Shown one piece after another: positions 1-8,953 of a stretch of DNA of 64,000 nt. Below the pieces are notes generated by a model. The model did not search any database. It was not told where the DNA came from and was given only the letters and a program-made list of their open reading frames with translations. The position numbers and the translations under genes were made by a program. The number at the start of each line of letters is the position of its first letter. The stretch's first letter is position 1. The DNA is from Oscillospiraceae bacterium (GTDB lineage Bacteria; Bacillota; Clostridia; Saccharofermentanales; Saccharofermentanaceae), in assembly GCA_902775565.1 (NCBI GenBank), contig CACYMP010000001.1, forward strand, positions 62,001-126,000. The letters are read 5' to 3'.

Positions 1-1755
1 AAGACCAGGGAAGATCTTATCGCTGCAATTATGAACGGCGGTGCCAAGCTTGAACAGCCTGTGGTTGCAAAAGTTCCTGACGTTAAGATGATGAATATTG
101 CCCCGGTTACCGTTGCGGAAGTTGAGGAGAAACCCGCAAAGAAACGCGCTACACGCACAAAGAAGACCAAGAAGACAGAAGAGGAGACGCCGCTGGAAGC
201 TCTCGCAGAGAAGTCAGCCGATGTACCTGCCGAGACAGCTGAAGTTCCTGCTGAAGACAAAAAGAAAACTTCTGATAAAGCTAAGGCTAAAACTCCTGCA
301 AAGCGCGGCAGAAAGAAAAAGGAAGAATCTGCACAACCTGCCGAATCCGAGGCACCGGCAGCAAATGATGAACCTGCTGCATCTGCAGAGGTACCTGCAG
401 AAGCACCTGCTACTCCTTCATCCGAGACACCGGCAGCAAACCCCGATGAGCAGAACAAGCCCCGCCGCAATGAGCGCATCAAGTCCAAGAGACGCAAGAT
501 ATCATTCGGTCCCGGCCAGGAGACCAAGACACAGGTCGTTACAGCTGAGACTGAGGCTGAAGCAAATACAGAGGAAGAGCCTGTCATAGAGATACCTCAG
601 GAGATCGAGGTTGAAGGCGTTCTTTCCATCGGCAATCCCGACGGCGGCAACAAGAATGATTTCTGCGGATTCGTACACAGACGCAACTATCTCCCCGGCG
701 AGGATGATGCTTATGTGTCAGGTCAGTTCATCAAGAGAATGGGCTTAAGGCGCGGAGACTACATCGTAGGTTTTGCCCAGCCGAAGAGAGGCAAGGACAG
801 ATACGCTCCGTTAAAGAGGATAGTTTCCGTCAACGGTATAGAGGTCGATGAGACCAACAATTACGAGAATATCAGGAAACGCCCGAAGTTTGAGAACCTG
901 ACGGCTATCTATCCTGATGAAAGACTTACATTAGAGACCGAGAAGGAAGATATCTCAACCAGGATCATTGATATTTTCTCGCCTATCGGTAAGGGTCAGA
1001 GAGGTATGATCGTATCACCTCCGAAGGCCGGTAAGACGATCCTTCTTCAGAAGGTCGCAAATTCCATTACTGCAAACAATCCGAATTGTGTGCTTATAGT
1101 GCTTCTCATCGACGAGCGTCCTGAGGAAGTTACGGACATGCAGCGCAATATTCAGGGTGAGGTTGTTTATTCGACATTCGACAAGCGCCCCGAGAATCAC
1201 GTAAGAGTTACCGAACTTGTTTTGGAGAGGGCTATGCGTCTGGTTGAGCTTGGAAAGGATGTCGTTATCCTGCTCGACTCAATGACCAGACTTGCAAGAG
1301 CATACAACCTTACGATCAATCCTACCGGCAGAACGCTTTCGGGCGGTCTCGATCCGGGATCCCTCTACGGACCTAAGAGATTCTTCGGCGCGGCACGTAA
1401 CATTGAGCACGGCGGAAGCCTTACGATCCTTGCAACTGCGCTTATCGAGACAGGTTCACGTATGGACGAAGTCATTTTCGAGGAGTTCAAGGGAACAGGC
1501 AACATGGAAGTTACTCTCGACAGAAAGCTTGCCGACCGCCGTATCTTCCCGGCTATCGCAGTCGACAAGTCCGGTACGAGAAGAGAAGACCTGCTGCTCT
1601 CGCCTGAAGAACTTGACGCAGTCTGGCTCATCAGAAGAAGGATCGCCGAGGCTGATACCACCACGGCAACCAATGCGGTCATTAATTTCATGGAGAAGAC
1701 CACGAACAACAAGTCGTTTATCCTTTCCGTGAAGAAATCGTTCGCAGCTGATTGA
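1..1755 (+). CDS. rho: Transcription termination factor Rho (5' end outside window)
   Basis: ATP-driven hexameric RNA translocase that ends transcription of untranslated RNA. The reading frame is open from base 1 and the first residues ([10 protein letters not shown]) look like the end of the SAP-like Rho_N domain, so the true start lies upstream; the ATG at 31 is internal. Then comes a roughly 170-residue low-complexity Lys/Ala/Glu/Pro insertion (bases about 90-600), followed by the cold-shock RNA-binding domain (GFVHRRNYL) and the RecA-like ATPase core: Walker A PPKAGKT at about 1018-1038, Walker [17 protein letters not shown], and the R-loop region [11 protein letters not shown]. Basic or disordered inserts at this position are known in Rho of several Gram-positive groups. 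The stop codon overlaps the -35 box of the rpmE promoter. Confidence 0.97.
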   Translation, partial: KTREDLIAAIMNGGAKLEQPVVAKVPDVKMMNIAPVTVAEVEEKPAKKRATRTKKTKKTEEETPLEALAEKSADVPAETAEVPAEDKKKTSDKAKAKTPAKRGRKKKEESAQPAESEAPAANDEPAASAEVPAEAPATPSSETPAANPDEQNKPRRNERIKSKRRKISFGPGQETKTQVVTAETEAEANTEEEPVIEIPQEIEVEGVLSIGNPDGGNKNDFCGFVHRRNYLPGEDDAYVSGQFIKRMGLRRGDYIVGFAQPKRGKDRYAPLKRIVSVNGIEVDETNNYENIRKRPKFENLTAIYPDERLTLETEKEDISTRIIDIFSPIGKGQRGMIVSPPKAGKTILLQKVANSITANNPNCVLIVLLIDERPEEVTDMQRNIQGEVVYSTFDKRPENHVRVTELVLERAMRLVELGKDVVILLDSMTRLARAYNLTINPTGRTLSGGLDPGSLYGPKRFFGAARNIEHGGSLTILATALIETGSRMDEVIFEEFKGTGNMEVTLDRKLADRRIFPAIAVDKSGTRREDLLLSPEELDAVWLIRRRIAEADTTTATNAVINFMEKTTNNKSFILSVKKSFAAD

Positions 1756-1780
1756 CAACGGGTATTTATTCAAGTAATAT
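1752..1780 (+). promoter_or_regulatory. Sigma-A promoter of rpmE
   Basis: TTGACA at 1752-1757, 17-base spacer, TAATAT at 1775-1780. The -35 box overlaps the rho stop codon. The predicted transcript would start near 1787 and carry a leader of about 74 bases before rpmE. Confidence 0.7.
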
Positions 1781-1860
1781 AGCAAGGCTGTATTAGAAAT
1801 CCGGTATGGCATACGTGCTGTTAAGACACGCGTCATATCTTTGATTGAGAGGTGAAAACA

Positions 1861-2061
1861 ATGAAAGAAGGCATTCATCCCCAGGCACAGCTCGTTACTG
1901 TAAGATGTGCATGCGGAAACACATTCGAGACTCTGTCTACGAAGAGCGACCTTAGAGTAGATATCTGCTCTAACTGCCATCCGTTCTACACGGGCAAGCA
2001 GAAGCTCGTTGATACAGGCGGACGTGTTGACAAGTTCAACAAGAGAATGGGCAAGGCTTAA
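1861..2061 (+). CDS. rpmE: 50S ribosomal protein L31
   Basis: Small ribosomal protein of the large subunit, 66 residues, at the bridge between subunits. The ATG at 1861 was chosen over an in-frame GTG nine bases upstream because it gives the family N-terminus MKEGIHP and has the GAGAGGTG ribosome site at the right distance. It is the zinc-binding (C+) form: the CAC and CSNC clusters provide the cysteines, and the conserved HPFYTGKQK segment follows. Forms with these cysteines are usual under zinc sufficiency; some bacteria also have a cysteine-free copy, not seen here. It is followed directly by a strong terminator, so it is probably a single-gene transcript. Confidence 0.97.
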   Translation: MKEGIHPQAQLVTVRCACGNTFETLSTKSDLRVDICSNCHPFYTGKQKLVDTGGRVDKFNKRMGKA

Positions 2062-2092
2062 TTACTTTACCCGGGTTTGAAAGAATAACCGA

Positions 2093-2127
2093 AGAGCTGT
2101 GCAAAAGCGCAGCTCTTTTTCTTTTTT
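2093..2127 (+). terminator. Rho-independent terminator after rpmE
   Basis: Ten-pair stem (AGAGCTG with CAGCTCT, plus three inner pairs including one G-T) closed by an AAAA loop, followed by TTTTTCTTTTTT. Confidence 0.9.
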
Positions 2128-2161
2128 GCCTCTACTATGTAACATCTTTTCGCCGTCTAAA

Positions 2162-2170
2162 TGCTATAAT
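2162..2170 (+). promoter_or_regulatory. Extended -10 promoter of the DUF1385-prmC group
   Basis: TGCTATAAT: a perfect TATAAT at 2165-2170 preceded by the TGn extension. No convincing -35 box lies 16-18 bases upstream, which fits an extended -10 promoter. The next gene starts at 2211 behind an ACAGGAGT site. Confidence 0.6.
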
Positions 2171-2210
2171 CTGCTTATTATGGATAATTATCCTTAACAG
2201 GAGTACTTAT

Positions 2211-3248
2211 ATGTCTAAAAAGAAAGACAAGAAGCCTGCCGTAAGATCTTCAGAAGACCAGATCAGCTGCGAGATCGGCAAACCTATCAAAAAGACCACG
2301 ATCGGCGGTCAGGCACTTATCGAAGGTGTCATGATGGTCGGTCCTTCCAGGACATGCATTGCAGTCCGCAAGGGTGACGGCACGATTCACGTAGAGGAGA
2401 TCAAGCAAAGCGAGAAGGTAACTCTTTTCGACAAAGTGCCTTTTATAAGAGGATGCTTAAGATTCTATAAGATGCTCGTAACCGGTACCGGCGCTCTCAT
2501 GAGATCCGCCGATATTTCCGAGGAGGGCAAACCCGAAGACGAGAAGGAAGAAGAAAAGAAGCCTTCCAAGCTCGATGAATTCCTTAACAGGAACCGCAAT
2601 CTTGTGGTCACTCTTTCTGCAATTCTCGGAATCCTGCTGAGCGTAGGCCTTTTCATCCTGCTGCCGAGACTCATCGTTCATATATTCTCGATGTTTATTC
2701 CGGAAAACCTTCTTCAGACGGTGTGGATGTCTGTTGTTCTTAACATCGTTGAAGGTATCTTGAGGCTGATGATATTCCTTATCTATCTCATCAATGCTTC
2801 CAGGCTCAAGGATGTCAAACGTGTCTGGCAGTATCACGGCGCTGAGCATAAGACTATCGCATGCTATGAGGCAGGCGAGGATCTTACGGCCGAGAACGTT
2901 CTCAAGTTCTCGAGATTCCATCCGCGCTGCGGCACGGCGTTCATGTTCATCGTGCTTTCCATCTCGATCCTTATCTACACGGTTATCAGCGTGTTTACCG
3001 GCGCACAGCCTTTGTGGGTCAATCTCCTGATCCGTGTCGTTGTAATACCTTTGATCTGCGGTATTTCTTATGAGATCCTGCGTTTCGTCGGCCGTCATGA
3101 CAAGAACGGTTTCTGCAGACTCCTTTGCAAACCCGGACTCTGGCTCCAGAAATTCACAACAGCCGAGCCTGACGCTAAAATCGTTGAAGTAGCCATAGCT
3201 TCGCTTCAGGCAGTTATCCCGGAGAACAAGGAAGATGACGTCTGGTGA
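2211..3248 (+). CDS. DUF1385 (YqhQ-like) integral membrane protein
   Basis: Member of the DUF1385 family, 345 residues, of unknown biochemical function. The family signature GGQALIEGVMMVGP is at residues about 31-45, and the conserved YHGAEHKTIACYE and FHPRCGTAF motifs follow. Four hydrophobic segments are visible (near residues 130-160, 165-195, 240-265 and 270-290), and a charged Glu/Lys loop lies before the first. The family commonly sits between rpmE and prmC in Firmicutes, as here, which suggests a link to growth or envelope housekeeping, but no reaction is established. The last 14 bases overlap the start of prmC, so the two are probably translated together. Confidence 0.9.
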   Translation: MSKKKDKKPAVRSSEDQISCEIGKPIKKTTIGGQALIEGVMMVGPSRTCIAVRKGDGTIHVEEIKQSEKVTLFDKVPFIRGCLRFYKMLVTGTGALMRSADISEEGKPEDEKEEEKKPSKLDEFLNRNRNLVVTLSAILGILLSVGLFILLPRLIVHIFSMFIPENLLQTVWMSVVLNIVEGILRLMIFLIYLINASRLKDVKRVWQYHGAEHKTIACYEAGEDLTAENVLKFSRFHPRCGTAFMFIVLSISILIYTVISVFTGAQPLWVNLLIRVVVIPLICGISYEILRFVGRHDKNGFCRLLCKPGLWLQKFTTAEPDAKIVEVAIASLQAVIPENKEDDVW

Positions 3249-4080
3249 GATCTTAAAGCTCCTTGCCGGTTCAGGCGACGAAGAAGCTCAGATTGATGCG
3301 CGTATCCTATGTGAAGAACTTGAAGGAGAGGCTCTTTCTATTGCTGCCGCAAGGCGGGCAAAAGGAGAGCCTTTAGCTTATATTCTGGGCCACAGACATT
3401 TCTGGCGTGGTGATTTCAAAGTCGTTCCGGGAGTGCTCATTCCCCGTCCTGATACCGAGCTGGTCGTTGAGTGTGCCTTAAGGTATCTCGGTCTTCATGA
3501 TCTGGCAACAGGAGATGTACTGGATATACCAGCTGTCTCCGGACTTACGGAGGTCCGTTTTGCGGACATCTGCACGGGTACCGGATGCATAGGTATTTCC
3601 ATAGCAAATGAGATAAAGGCTTCCGGTCTTAATGTTACAGGTGTGCTGACAGATATCAGTGATGATGCCATATCTGTTGCAAAATATAATGCTAAAGCCA
3701 TTTTGAGCGATCCGGCCGCGGTTGAAGTGATCAGGCATGACATCTTGCACGGTGAGCTTTCGGGTAAGTTCAACTTCATTGTTTCGAATCCGCCTTACAT
3801 CACAGATAGTGAGATGGATGAGCTGGAAAGTTCGGTTAAGGAATATGAACCCCCGCTTGCATTGAGAGGCGGACCTGACGGTCTTGATTTCTATGAGTGC
3901 ATCTTCAACAAGAGCTTTGATTCGCTTGTTCCCGGCGGTGCGGTGTTTGCCGAGCACGGTTATCTTCAGGGAGAAGCGGTAAGAGAACTTTGCAGGAAAG
4001 CGGGCTTCGGAAAGGTCGGAACGGTAAGAGACTACGGCAATAACGAACGTGTTACATGGGGGATCAAAAATGCCGGGTAA
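3235..4080 (+). CDS. prmC: Release factor glutamine N5-methyltransferase
   Basis: SAM-dependent methyltransferase that methylates the glutamine of the GGQ motif in peptide release factors RF1/RF2. It is 281 residues long, normal for the family. The N-terminal helical domain holds PLAYILGHRHFWRGDFKV and LIPRPDTE; the Rossmann core has the SAM-binding ADICTGTGCIGI loop; the catalytic motif is SNPPYI. The ATG at 3235 lies inside the 3' end of the DUF1385 gene. In many relatives prfA (the substrate RF1) is the next gene; here it is not, and a DUF951 gene follows with an 11-base overlap. Confidence 0.95.
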   Translation: MTSGEILKLLAGSGDEEAQIDARILCEELEGEALSIAAARRAKGEPLAYILGHRHFWRGDFKVVPGVLIPRPDTELVVECALRYLGLHDLATGDVLDIPAVSGLTEVRFADICTGTGCIGISIANEIKASGLNVTGVLTDISDDAISVAKYNAKAILSDPAAVEVIRHDILHGELSGKFNFIVSNPPYITDSEMDELESSVKEYEPPLALRGGPDGLDFYECIFNKSFDSLVPGGAVFAEHGYLQGEAVRELCRKAGFGKVGTVRDYGNNERVTWGIKNAG

Positions 4081-4279
4081 ATTCTTCAGATACAGATATG
4101 CCGAAGGCGATATCGTTACATTCAAAAAGAAGCACCCGTGCGGTAATTTCAACTGGGAGATCACCGGAACGGGTTCTGATATGAAGCTTAAATGCTGCGG
4201 ATGCGGACGTATAATGACGATGGGCAGGGAGAGCCTGGAGAAGGCGACCGCTGCCGTCAGGCCCAAGGGTCAGGCCTGA
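4070..4279 (+). CDS. DUF951 family small protein
   Basis: Protein of 69 residues matching the DUF951 pattern: an acidic GDIVTFKKKHPCG stretch, a central NWEITGTGSDMKLKC segment, then CCGCGRIM with a CxxC pair, and a basic end. The function of the family is unknown; the fold resembles small OB or zinc-binding proteins, but that is inference. The ATG at 4070 was chosen over an upstream GTG at 4049 because GGGGGA sits directly before it and the homologous part begins there. It overlaps the end of prmC, so it probably belongs to that transcript. The stop abuts the stop of the convergent gene on the other strand. Confidence 0.85.
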   Translation: MPGKFFRYRYAEGDIVTFKKKHPCGNFNWEITGTGSDMKLKCCGCGRIMTMGRESLEKATAAVRPKGQA

Positions 4280-5143
4280 TCACTTTCCTTCGAAAGATTC
4301 AAGGTACTGAGATGCGCAGATATATCTGCCGTCACAATCCTCGAAAACGAACTGCCTGTTGATGTTCATCTGCTTTGCTTCCTTGGCGTCAGGAAGAGGC
4401 TCGATTATCTTTACGTTCTGGGACATGAGCTCGTTTTGGAGCAGATACGGCTCGGAACAGTAGATGTACATGTCGTATTTGATCCCGAATTTGCGGAGGG
4501 GCCTTGCAATATCTCCGGTTCCTTTTACCAGAACGATGGCAATATTGTCGCGCATGAGCCTGATGTGCGGCATGGATTCGTCGTCGAGATGAGCGGCTTT
4601 GAATCCGAGCTTTGTCTCATAGAAGATAGAGGTCTTATACGGGTCGGGGCAGACAAATACAGCTGCCTGGCTGTTCATCAGCAAGAGCCTTCCGTTGTCG
4701 GTGTTTTCGGAATCTTCTCCGTCTTTCTGCTCGGGAACTTCCGCAATCGTCTTGCTGTTATACTGATAACCTAAAAGGGGCTTGCAGAAAGCTTTCTCGT
4801 GCTCATCCAATGAATCCATCATGGCTTTGCGTTCAAGCGCTTCATCGACGGTCATCTTAGCGGGGATCTCTCTTAGCTTGTCGACCTTCTCGCAGTATTC
4901 TGCGAGGTTTACGAGTCGGATGAACAAGGGGATGATCTCTTTGACCGATCCGGGAAGATCGCGTTCGCCGTGAAGGAACATCATGCCGTATTCGACGGCT
5001 TCTGCAGGGAGTGCAGCGAAAAGATGGTTAAGGAACAAAAGCTCGTCACGGGCTTTTTCATCGGTTCCGCCTGCCTCGATGGTCGATTCCATAAGGTCGA
5101 AGACCGTATTTATGTCATGTGCGGGGTATTCCTTTTCGAGCAT
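4280..5143 (-). CDS. Two-part protein with C-terminal VOC (glyoxalase-like) domain
   Basis: The function is not recognised. The protein has 287 residues. The N-terminal half (about 1-150) is helical and acidic with no motif I can name. The C-terminal half (about 160-280) reads as one VOC / bleomycin-resistance-like domain: AAVFVCPDPYKTSIFYETKL, then IRLMRDNIAIVLVKG, and ending QFVFEDCDGRYICASQ, which matches the usual end-of-domain pattern with a D-G turn. Such domains act in metal-dependent isomerases or dioxygenases or bind small toxic molecules. The ATG at 5143 is preceded by AGGAGG at 5155-5160; a TTG at 5152 is too close to that site. The gene is convergent with the prmC group. Confidence 0.7.
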   Translation of the reverse strand: MLEKEYPAHDINTVFDLMESTIEAGGTDEKARDELLFLNHLFAALPAEAVEYGMMFLHGERDLPGSVKEIIPLFIRLVNLAEYCEKVDKLREIPAKMTVDEALERKAMMDSLDEHEKAFCKPLLGYQYNSKTIAEVPEQKDGEDSENTDNGRLLLMNSQAAVFVCPDPYKTSIFYETKLGFKAAHLDDESMPHIRLMRDNIAIVLVKGTGDIARPLRKFGIKYDMYIYCSEPYLLQNELMSQNVKIIEPLPDAKEAKQMNINRQFVFEDCDGRYICASQYLESFEGK

Positions 5144-5230
5144 TCGAAGCAAAGCCTCCTGATGTTTTCAAAATAAAGATTTTGACTTATTATATCAGAC
5201 ATAGTTTTAAGTTCAGAGGTCGTAAGAATA

Positions 5231-5710
5231 ATGCCGGCGTTTAAGAAGACCAATGCCATGAGGATGCTCGACAGTTCGGGCATCGATTATGAATGCAAAG
5301 AATATGAGTTTGACGAGAATGACCTTGACGGCCATCATGTTGCCGAATATCTCGGCGTCCCGTATGAAGAGGTCTTCAAGACCCTAGTAGCAGTAACGGA
5401 TAAAGGAGAGTACCTCGTTTACTGCCTTTCTGTTGACGATGAAGTCGATCTGAAGAAAGCGGCCAAGCTTGCGGGCGAAAAGCGCGTCGAGATGATCCAT
5501 GTCAAGGATCTTCTTGCGGTGACCGGATACATTAGGGGGGGATGTTCTCCTATCGGCATGAAGAAGAAATACAGGACATTTATCGATGAGATGATAGAAC
5601 TTGTCGACAGCGTCAGCGTAAGCGGCGGCCAGAGAGGCCTTCAGATAACGCTTGACCCCAAGGATCTCATCAGTTTTACCGAGGCAACGGTCGGTGATTT
5701 TGCGATGTGA
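5231..5710 (+). CDS. ybaK: Cys-tRNA(Pro)/Cys-tRNA(Cys) deacylase YbaK-type
   Basis: Trans-acting aminoacyl-tRNA editing enzyme that removes wrongly attached amino acids, chiefly Cys from tRNA-Pro. It is 159 residues long, the usual size. The family signatures are visible: the KTLVA stretch, the conserved lysine region DLKKAAKLAGEKRVEM, and GYIRGGCSPIGMKKK near residue 105, followed by the SGGQRGLQITLDP segment. Editing activity in the family depends on the conserved lysine and a GxxxP-type loop. It stands alone between a minus-strand gene and murC, which has its own promoter. Confidence 0.93.
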   Translation: MPAFKKTNAMRMLDSSGIDYECKEYEFDENDLDGHHVAEYLGVPYEEVFKTLVAVTDKGEYLVYCLSVDDEVDLKKAAKLAGEKRVEMIHVKDLLAVTGYIRGGCSPIGMKKKYRTFIDEMIELVDSVSVSGGQRGLQITLDPKDLISFTEATVGDFAM

Positions 5711-5729
5711 GACAGAATTGAAGTATAAT
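5700..5729 (+). promoter_or_regulatory. Promoter of murC
   Basis: TTGCGA at 5700-5705, 18-base spacer, TATAAT at 5724-5729. The -35 box overlaps the end of the ybaK gene. murC begins at 5762. Confidence 0.6.
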
Positions 5730-5761
5730 GTCTTTCTAATCATTTTGAGGAAGTAATAAAT

Positions 5762-7222
5762 ATGCTGAACAGTAAGAAATTTACACTTGATGATCTTAAA
5801 CCGAATACAAGGATATATTTCGTCGGAATTGGCGGCATCTCCATGTACGGACTTGCAAGGCTTGCCAAGGATGCGGGCTTTATCGTCGGAGGTTCCGACA
5901 ACCATCCGAGTGAAAGGACCGAGCTCCTCAAAAGTGAAGGAATAAAGATCTATGACAAGCAGCTTGCAAAGAATATCACGGATTTCAAACCGGACTTTCT
6001 TGTAATGACTGCCGCAATACTTAAAGAGAACAAGGAAATAAAGAAGGCTGCCAAGCTCGGTCTTCAGGTCCTTGACAGAGCAGAGTTCCTCGGTGCGTTC
6101 ACAAGGACATACAAGAGGATCATCAATGTCTCAGGCACGCACGGCAAGACGACCACCACATCGATGACTTCGCTTATGATGATAGAAGCAGGTGCTGATC
6201 CGACAGTCCATCTGGGCGCCGACCTCGGCGTGTTCGACGGTTCCGTAAGAGTCGGTTCAAAAGACCGTGATCTGCTTGTTTCCGAGGCTTGCGAGTACAA
6301 CAGGTCGTTTTTGAATTTCACATCGACCACGGCCATCATCACTAACATCGATCACGACCATGTCGATGTTTATCCCACGATCGGCAAGGTTATCGACGTG
6401 TTTGCAAAGTTCATGAACCTCTGCAAGGACAAGGCTTATGTTGTTGTAACCGGTCATGATGTCAATACCGCAAAAGCAGTTGCTAAGGCTAAAAAGGCAT
6501 TCGAAAAGGCAGGAAGGAAGTTCCCGACCCTTATCACATGTGCAAGGGACAGTAAGATCTGTGAAGTTACAGGCAAAAAAGCTGATTTCATTGCAAAGAA
6601 TATCGAGTTTGTTGAGGGTTATCCCAATTTCGATATCGTTTACAAGGGCACTTCTTTGGGAAGGGCGAAGCTTCGCATTCCGGGCTCACACAATATCGAC
6701 AATGCACTCAATGCCGCAGCTGCTGCTTATGTCAACGGCGCTTCGCCTGAAGCTATCATCTCGGCTTTGAACAATTTCGAGGGAGCCGACGGAAGATTTA
6801 CGATCAAGGGCAAGTATAGAGGCTGCGAAGTCGTAGTAGATTACGCGCATCACCCCTCAGCTGCCGTCGCAACGATCGAAGCGGCTTCAAATATGCCTCA
6901 TAACAACATACTTGTTGTTTTTCAGCCCCTGACTTATAACAGGGTCCATGATCTCATGGATGAATACGTAAAGAGCCTTCTGCCTTGCAGAAAGGTCCTT
7001 TTCGCCGAGATATTCTCCGACCGTGAGAGCACGACAATGGGTGTCTCGAGCAAGAATATCTGCGATAAGATCAACAAGCTCGGAGGCGATGCCGAGTTCT
7101 ATGCGGACAAAAAGGCGTTAAGACGCAGGATAGATGAGCTTATCGAGCCCGGTGACATCATACTGATACTGGGACCCGAGGATATCAGAAAGCTCGGAGA
7201 TGAGCTTTGCCCGAAGGAATGA
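5762..7222 (+). CDS. murC: UDP-N-acetylmuramate--L-alanine ligase
   Basis: Cytoplasmic ATP-dependent ligase that adds the first amino acid (L-Ala) to UDP-MurNAc in peptidoglycan synthesis. It has 486 residues. The N-terminal UDP-binding Rossmann motif FVGIGGISMYGLA is at about 20-32; the ATP loop NVSGTHGKTTTT is at about 121-132; the central domain has NIDHDHVD; the C-terminal domain has DYAHHPSA and FQPLTYNRVHDLM, matching MurC rather than MurD/E/F. The N-terminal GxGGxSM and the DYAHHP motif are diagnostic. The TTGAGGAAG site precedes the ATG. The unusual placement is outside a dcw cluster, followed 8 bases later by an unknown membrane protein gene. Confidence 0.94.
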   Translation: MLNSKKFTLDDLKPNTRIYFVGIGGISMYGLARLAKDAGFIVGGSDNHPSERTELLKSEGIKIYDKQLAKNITDFKPDFLVMTAAILKENKEIKKAAKLGLQVLDRAEFLGAFTRTYKRIINVSGTHGKTTTTSMTSLMMIEAGADPTVHLGADLGVFDGSVRVGSKDRDLLVSEACEYNRSFLNFTSTTAIITNIDHDHVDVYPTIGKVIDVFAKFMNLCKDKAYVVVTGHDVNTAKAVAKAKKAFEKAGRKFPTLITCARDSKICEVTGKKADFIAKNIEFVEGYPNFDIVYKGTSLGRAKLRIPGSHNIDNALNAAAAAYVNGASPEAIISALNNFEGADGRFTIKGKYRGCEVVVDYAHHPSAAVATIEAASNMPHNNILVVFQPLTYNRVHDLMDEYVKSLLPCRKVLFAEIFSDRESTTMGVSSKNICDKINKLGGDAEFYADKKALRRRIDELIEPGDIILILGPEDIRKLGDELCPKE

Positions 7223-7230
7223 TCTTTTAA

Positions 7231-8793
7231 ATGAAGAAAAAGACGCTAACTCCTCAGGAAGAATTCACGGGCCAGGCTCCTGAGATATCCAGAAAGACCA
7301 GAGCAATGAAAGTCTCGCCGAAGGCGTGGCTTGCTGCTGTCTTATCTATTGTCATGAGCCTTTCTCTTATCGGTCTTTATTATCTTTCGTTCCTCGGGAA
7401 CGGAAAGACAAAGAAGATAGTCTTATTCTACTGTGAGTACCGCTTTTTCCCGTATGTTTCCATGGGCAACTCGCTTGCTTCCGCCGGATTTGATTATGTG
7501 ATCATGCAGCCTCCGGCAAACAGCGACTCAGTAGGAAAGGATGCTTATGCGATCCCTGAATCGCTTAAAGGAAGGCAGATAGTTGTCGCGGCATTCGGCA
7601 AGAATGCTTTCAAGATCATGGATGAGGTCTCCAAGACTGACGATCCCGATGTCATCGGTTACTGCCTCATCAATCCCGAATATCCCGGAAATGCGGCTTT
7701 GGAAGGTTACGGGCGTTATTTTCCCAAAACTCCCGTTGCAATTTTCAGTTACAACGGCAAATCGGAAGATCAGCAGCAGACGGAAGGTGCTCCTCTTCTT
7801 TATGAGAAACTCTCCGGTGCTGATACCTTGTACGGAGTGCCCGCGGTCAGCGGAACCCTTATAAAGAATAAGGTTTATATCACGCCTGATCAGAACAGAT
7901 ATCTTTCGCTGTCATCTATGAAGATGGGATCACATGTAGTCAGATATTCGCCTCTGTTCGAAAACGAGCTGGCCAGATATCTCGGGATTACTTACGGTGA
8001 CGGAGTATCCGCTTTCAGGATAAAGGCCTGGTTTACAGGTGTAATGTTTACTACTTTCGCGGCACTTGCATTCCTGGCTTTGTTCGTGTTCCTCATTCCT
8101 GTCAGGGTATCTGACAAGGGTGCTAAAGAACTCAAGGGAAGAGACAGCCTCGGCACAATCTTGTTTTTCGGCCTTTCGGCCTGGATCGGTCTTACGATCA
8201 CCGTAATGACGTTCTTCTCGTTCCTTGAGGAATACGCAAGGTACGCCGTTGTTCTGACGCCTGCATTCCTTACGGCGGCAATGGCTCTCATGCGATTACC
8301 GTTCCTGCTTTCCAAAAAGACAGTGTACAGACGTGAGAAACTAAGAAGGAACGATATCCTGGCTCCTTTGGTCATGGGAGTATGCGAAGTGGTATTTGTC
8401 CTGGGCATTGTCCTCGTATATACCGATATTTCAGGCATCGACAAGGATTCAATGAATCTTGCGGCAGCCCTCATTGTGTTTGTTGTTTCCAGCATCTCGG
8501 CTCTGGCACTCGCAAGGGCAGACAGGAAGTCCCGCTTTGTCGGAGAAGGCCCTGCGTCTTACTTCGGTAATCCTGTGTATTTTATCGAGACGATAATACC
8601 GGCAGGCGCTCTGCTTGTCATTTCGATCATCCGCGGTTCCGGCTCGGAGATATGCTTTGCATCAATGGCTCTGGCCTGCGGGCTTATACCGTTCGCCGCA
8701 GCAGTGACGATCAAGCGTTTCTCGGACTTTTTCGAGGCAGCCGGGGTGGTCTACGGAACACTGATGGCAATATTGGTCTATATTGCCCTCTGA
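7231..8793 (+). CDS. Unknown polytopic membrane protein with extracytoplasmic domain
   Basis: Not recognised. Of 520 residues, a Lys-rich cytoplasmic start is followed by one membrane segment at about 33-55, an extracytoplasmic domain at about 56-265 (KIVLFYCEYRFFPYVSMGN, alpha/beta-like spacing), and then about eight closely packed hydrophobic segments from 269 to the C-terminus. This topology (one helix, a soluble domain, a helical bundle) would suit a transporter, a sensor or an envelope enzyme, but no catalytic motif is clear. It starts 8 bases after murC, and its ribosome site (AAGGAA) lies inside the end of murC, so the two are likely co-transcribed and the protein may act in the envelope. 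Confidence 0.75.
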   Translation: MKKKTLTPQEEFTGQAPEISRKTRAMKVSPKAWLAAVLSIVMSLSLIGLYYLSFLGNGKTKKIVLFYCEYRFFPYVSMGNSLASAGFDYVIMQPPANSDSVGKDAYAIPESLKGRQIVVAAFGKNAFKIMDEVSKTDDPDVIGYCLINPEYPGNAALEGYGRYFPKTPVAIFSYNGKSEDQQQTEGAPLLYEKLSGADTLYGVPAVSGTLIKNKVYITPDQNRYLSLSSMKMGSHVVRYSPLFENELARYLGITYGDGVSAFRIKAWFTGVMFTTFAALAFLALFVFLIPVRVSDKGAKELKGRDSLGTILFFGLSAWIGLTITVMTFFSFLEEYARYAVVLTPAFLTAAMALMRLPFLLSKKTVYRREKLRRNDILAPLVMGVCEVVFVLGIVLVYTDISGIDKDSMNLAAALIVFVVSSISALALARADRKSRFVGEGPASYFGNPVYFIETIIPAGALLVISIIRGSGSEICFASMALACGLIPFAAAVTIKRFSDFFEAAGVVYGTLMAILVYIAL

Positions 8794-8805
8794 TGCAATT
8801 TCCTG

Positions 8806-8835
8806 TTGACTTTCAGGCTCTTCTTGTTGTATTAT
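8806..8835 (+). promoter_or_regulatory. Promoter of the rplU-prp-rpmA operon
   Basis: TTGACT at 8806-8811, 18-base spacer, TATTAT at 8830-8835. The predicted start near 8842 leaves an untranslated leader of about 110 bases. Confidence 0.7.
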
Positions 8836-8841
8836 ACGCGG

Positions 8842-8953
8842 GTGACCGCATGCAACGGGCTCTTTAAACACGCTTTGAATTAGGTCAAAAGCCAATGAAT
8901 TCGGGCGTTGCCTCGGTTTAGGCAGCGAGACTGGAAGAACAGGAGGAACGAAT
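8842..8953 (+). promoter_or_regulatory. Candidate L21 leader RNA
   Basis: The 5' leader of the rplU operon. It contains an eight-pair hairpin (CGTTGCCT at 8906-8913 with AGGCAGCG at 8920-8927, one G-T pair, six-base loop) a short distance before the AGGAGG site. Firmicutes rplU operons are known to carry a structured leader thought to allow feedback control by a ribosomal protein. Assignment here rests on position and the hairpin, not on a covariance-model match. Confidence 0.55.

Noticed and set aside
98..589. Overlapping Arg/Leu-rich open frame inside rho
   Set aside because: It is the +1 frame of the repetitive insert; no ribosome site and no family-like sequence.
5762..7222. MurC versus Mpl (tripeptide ligase) assignment
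   Set aside because: The order of motifs and Gram-positive context favour MurC; Mpl is mostly proteobacterial.
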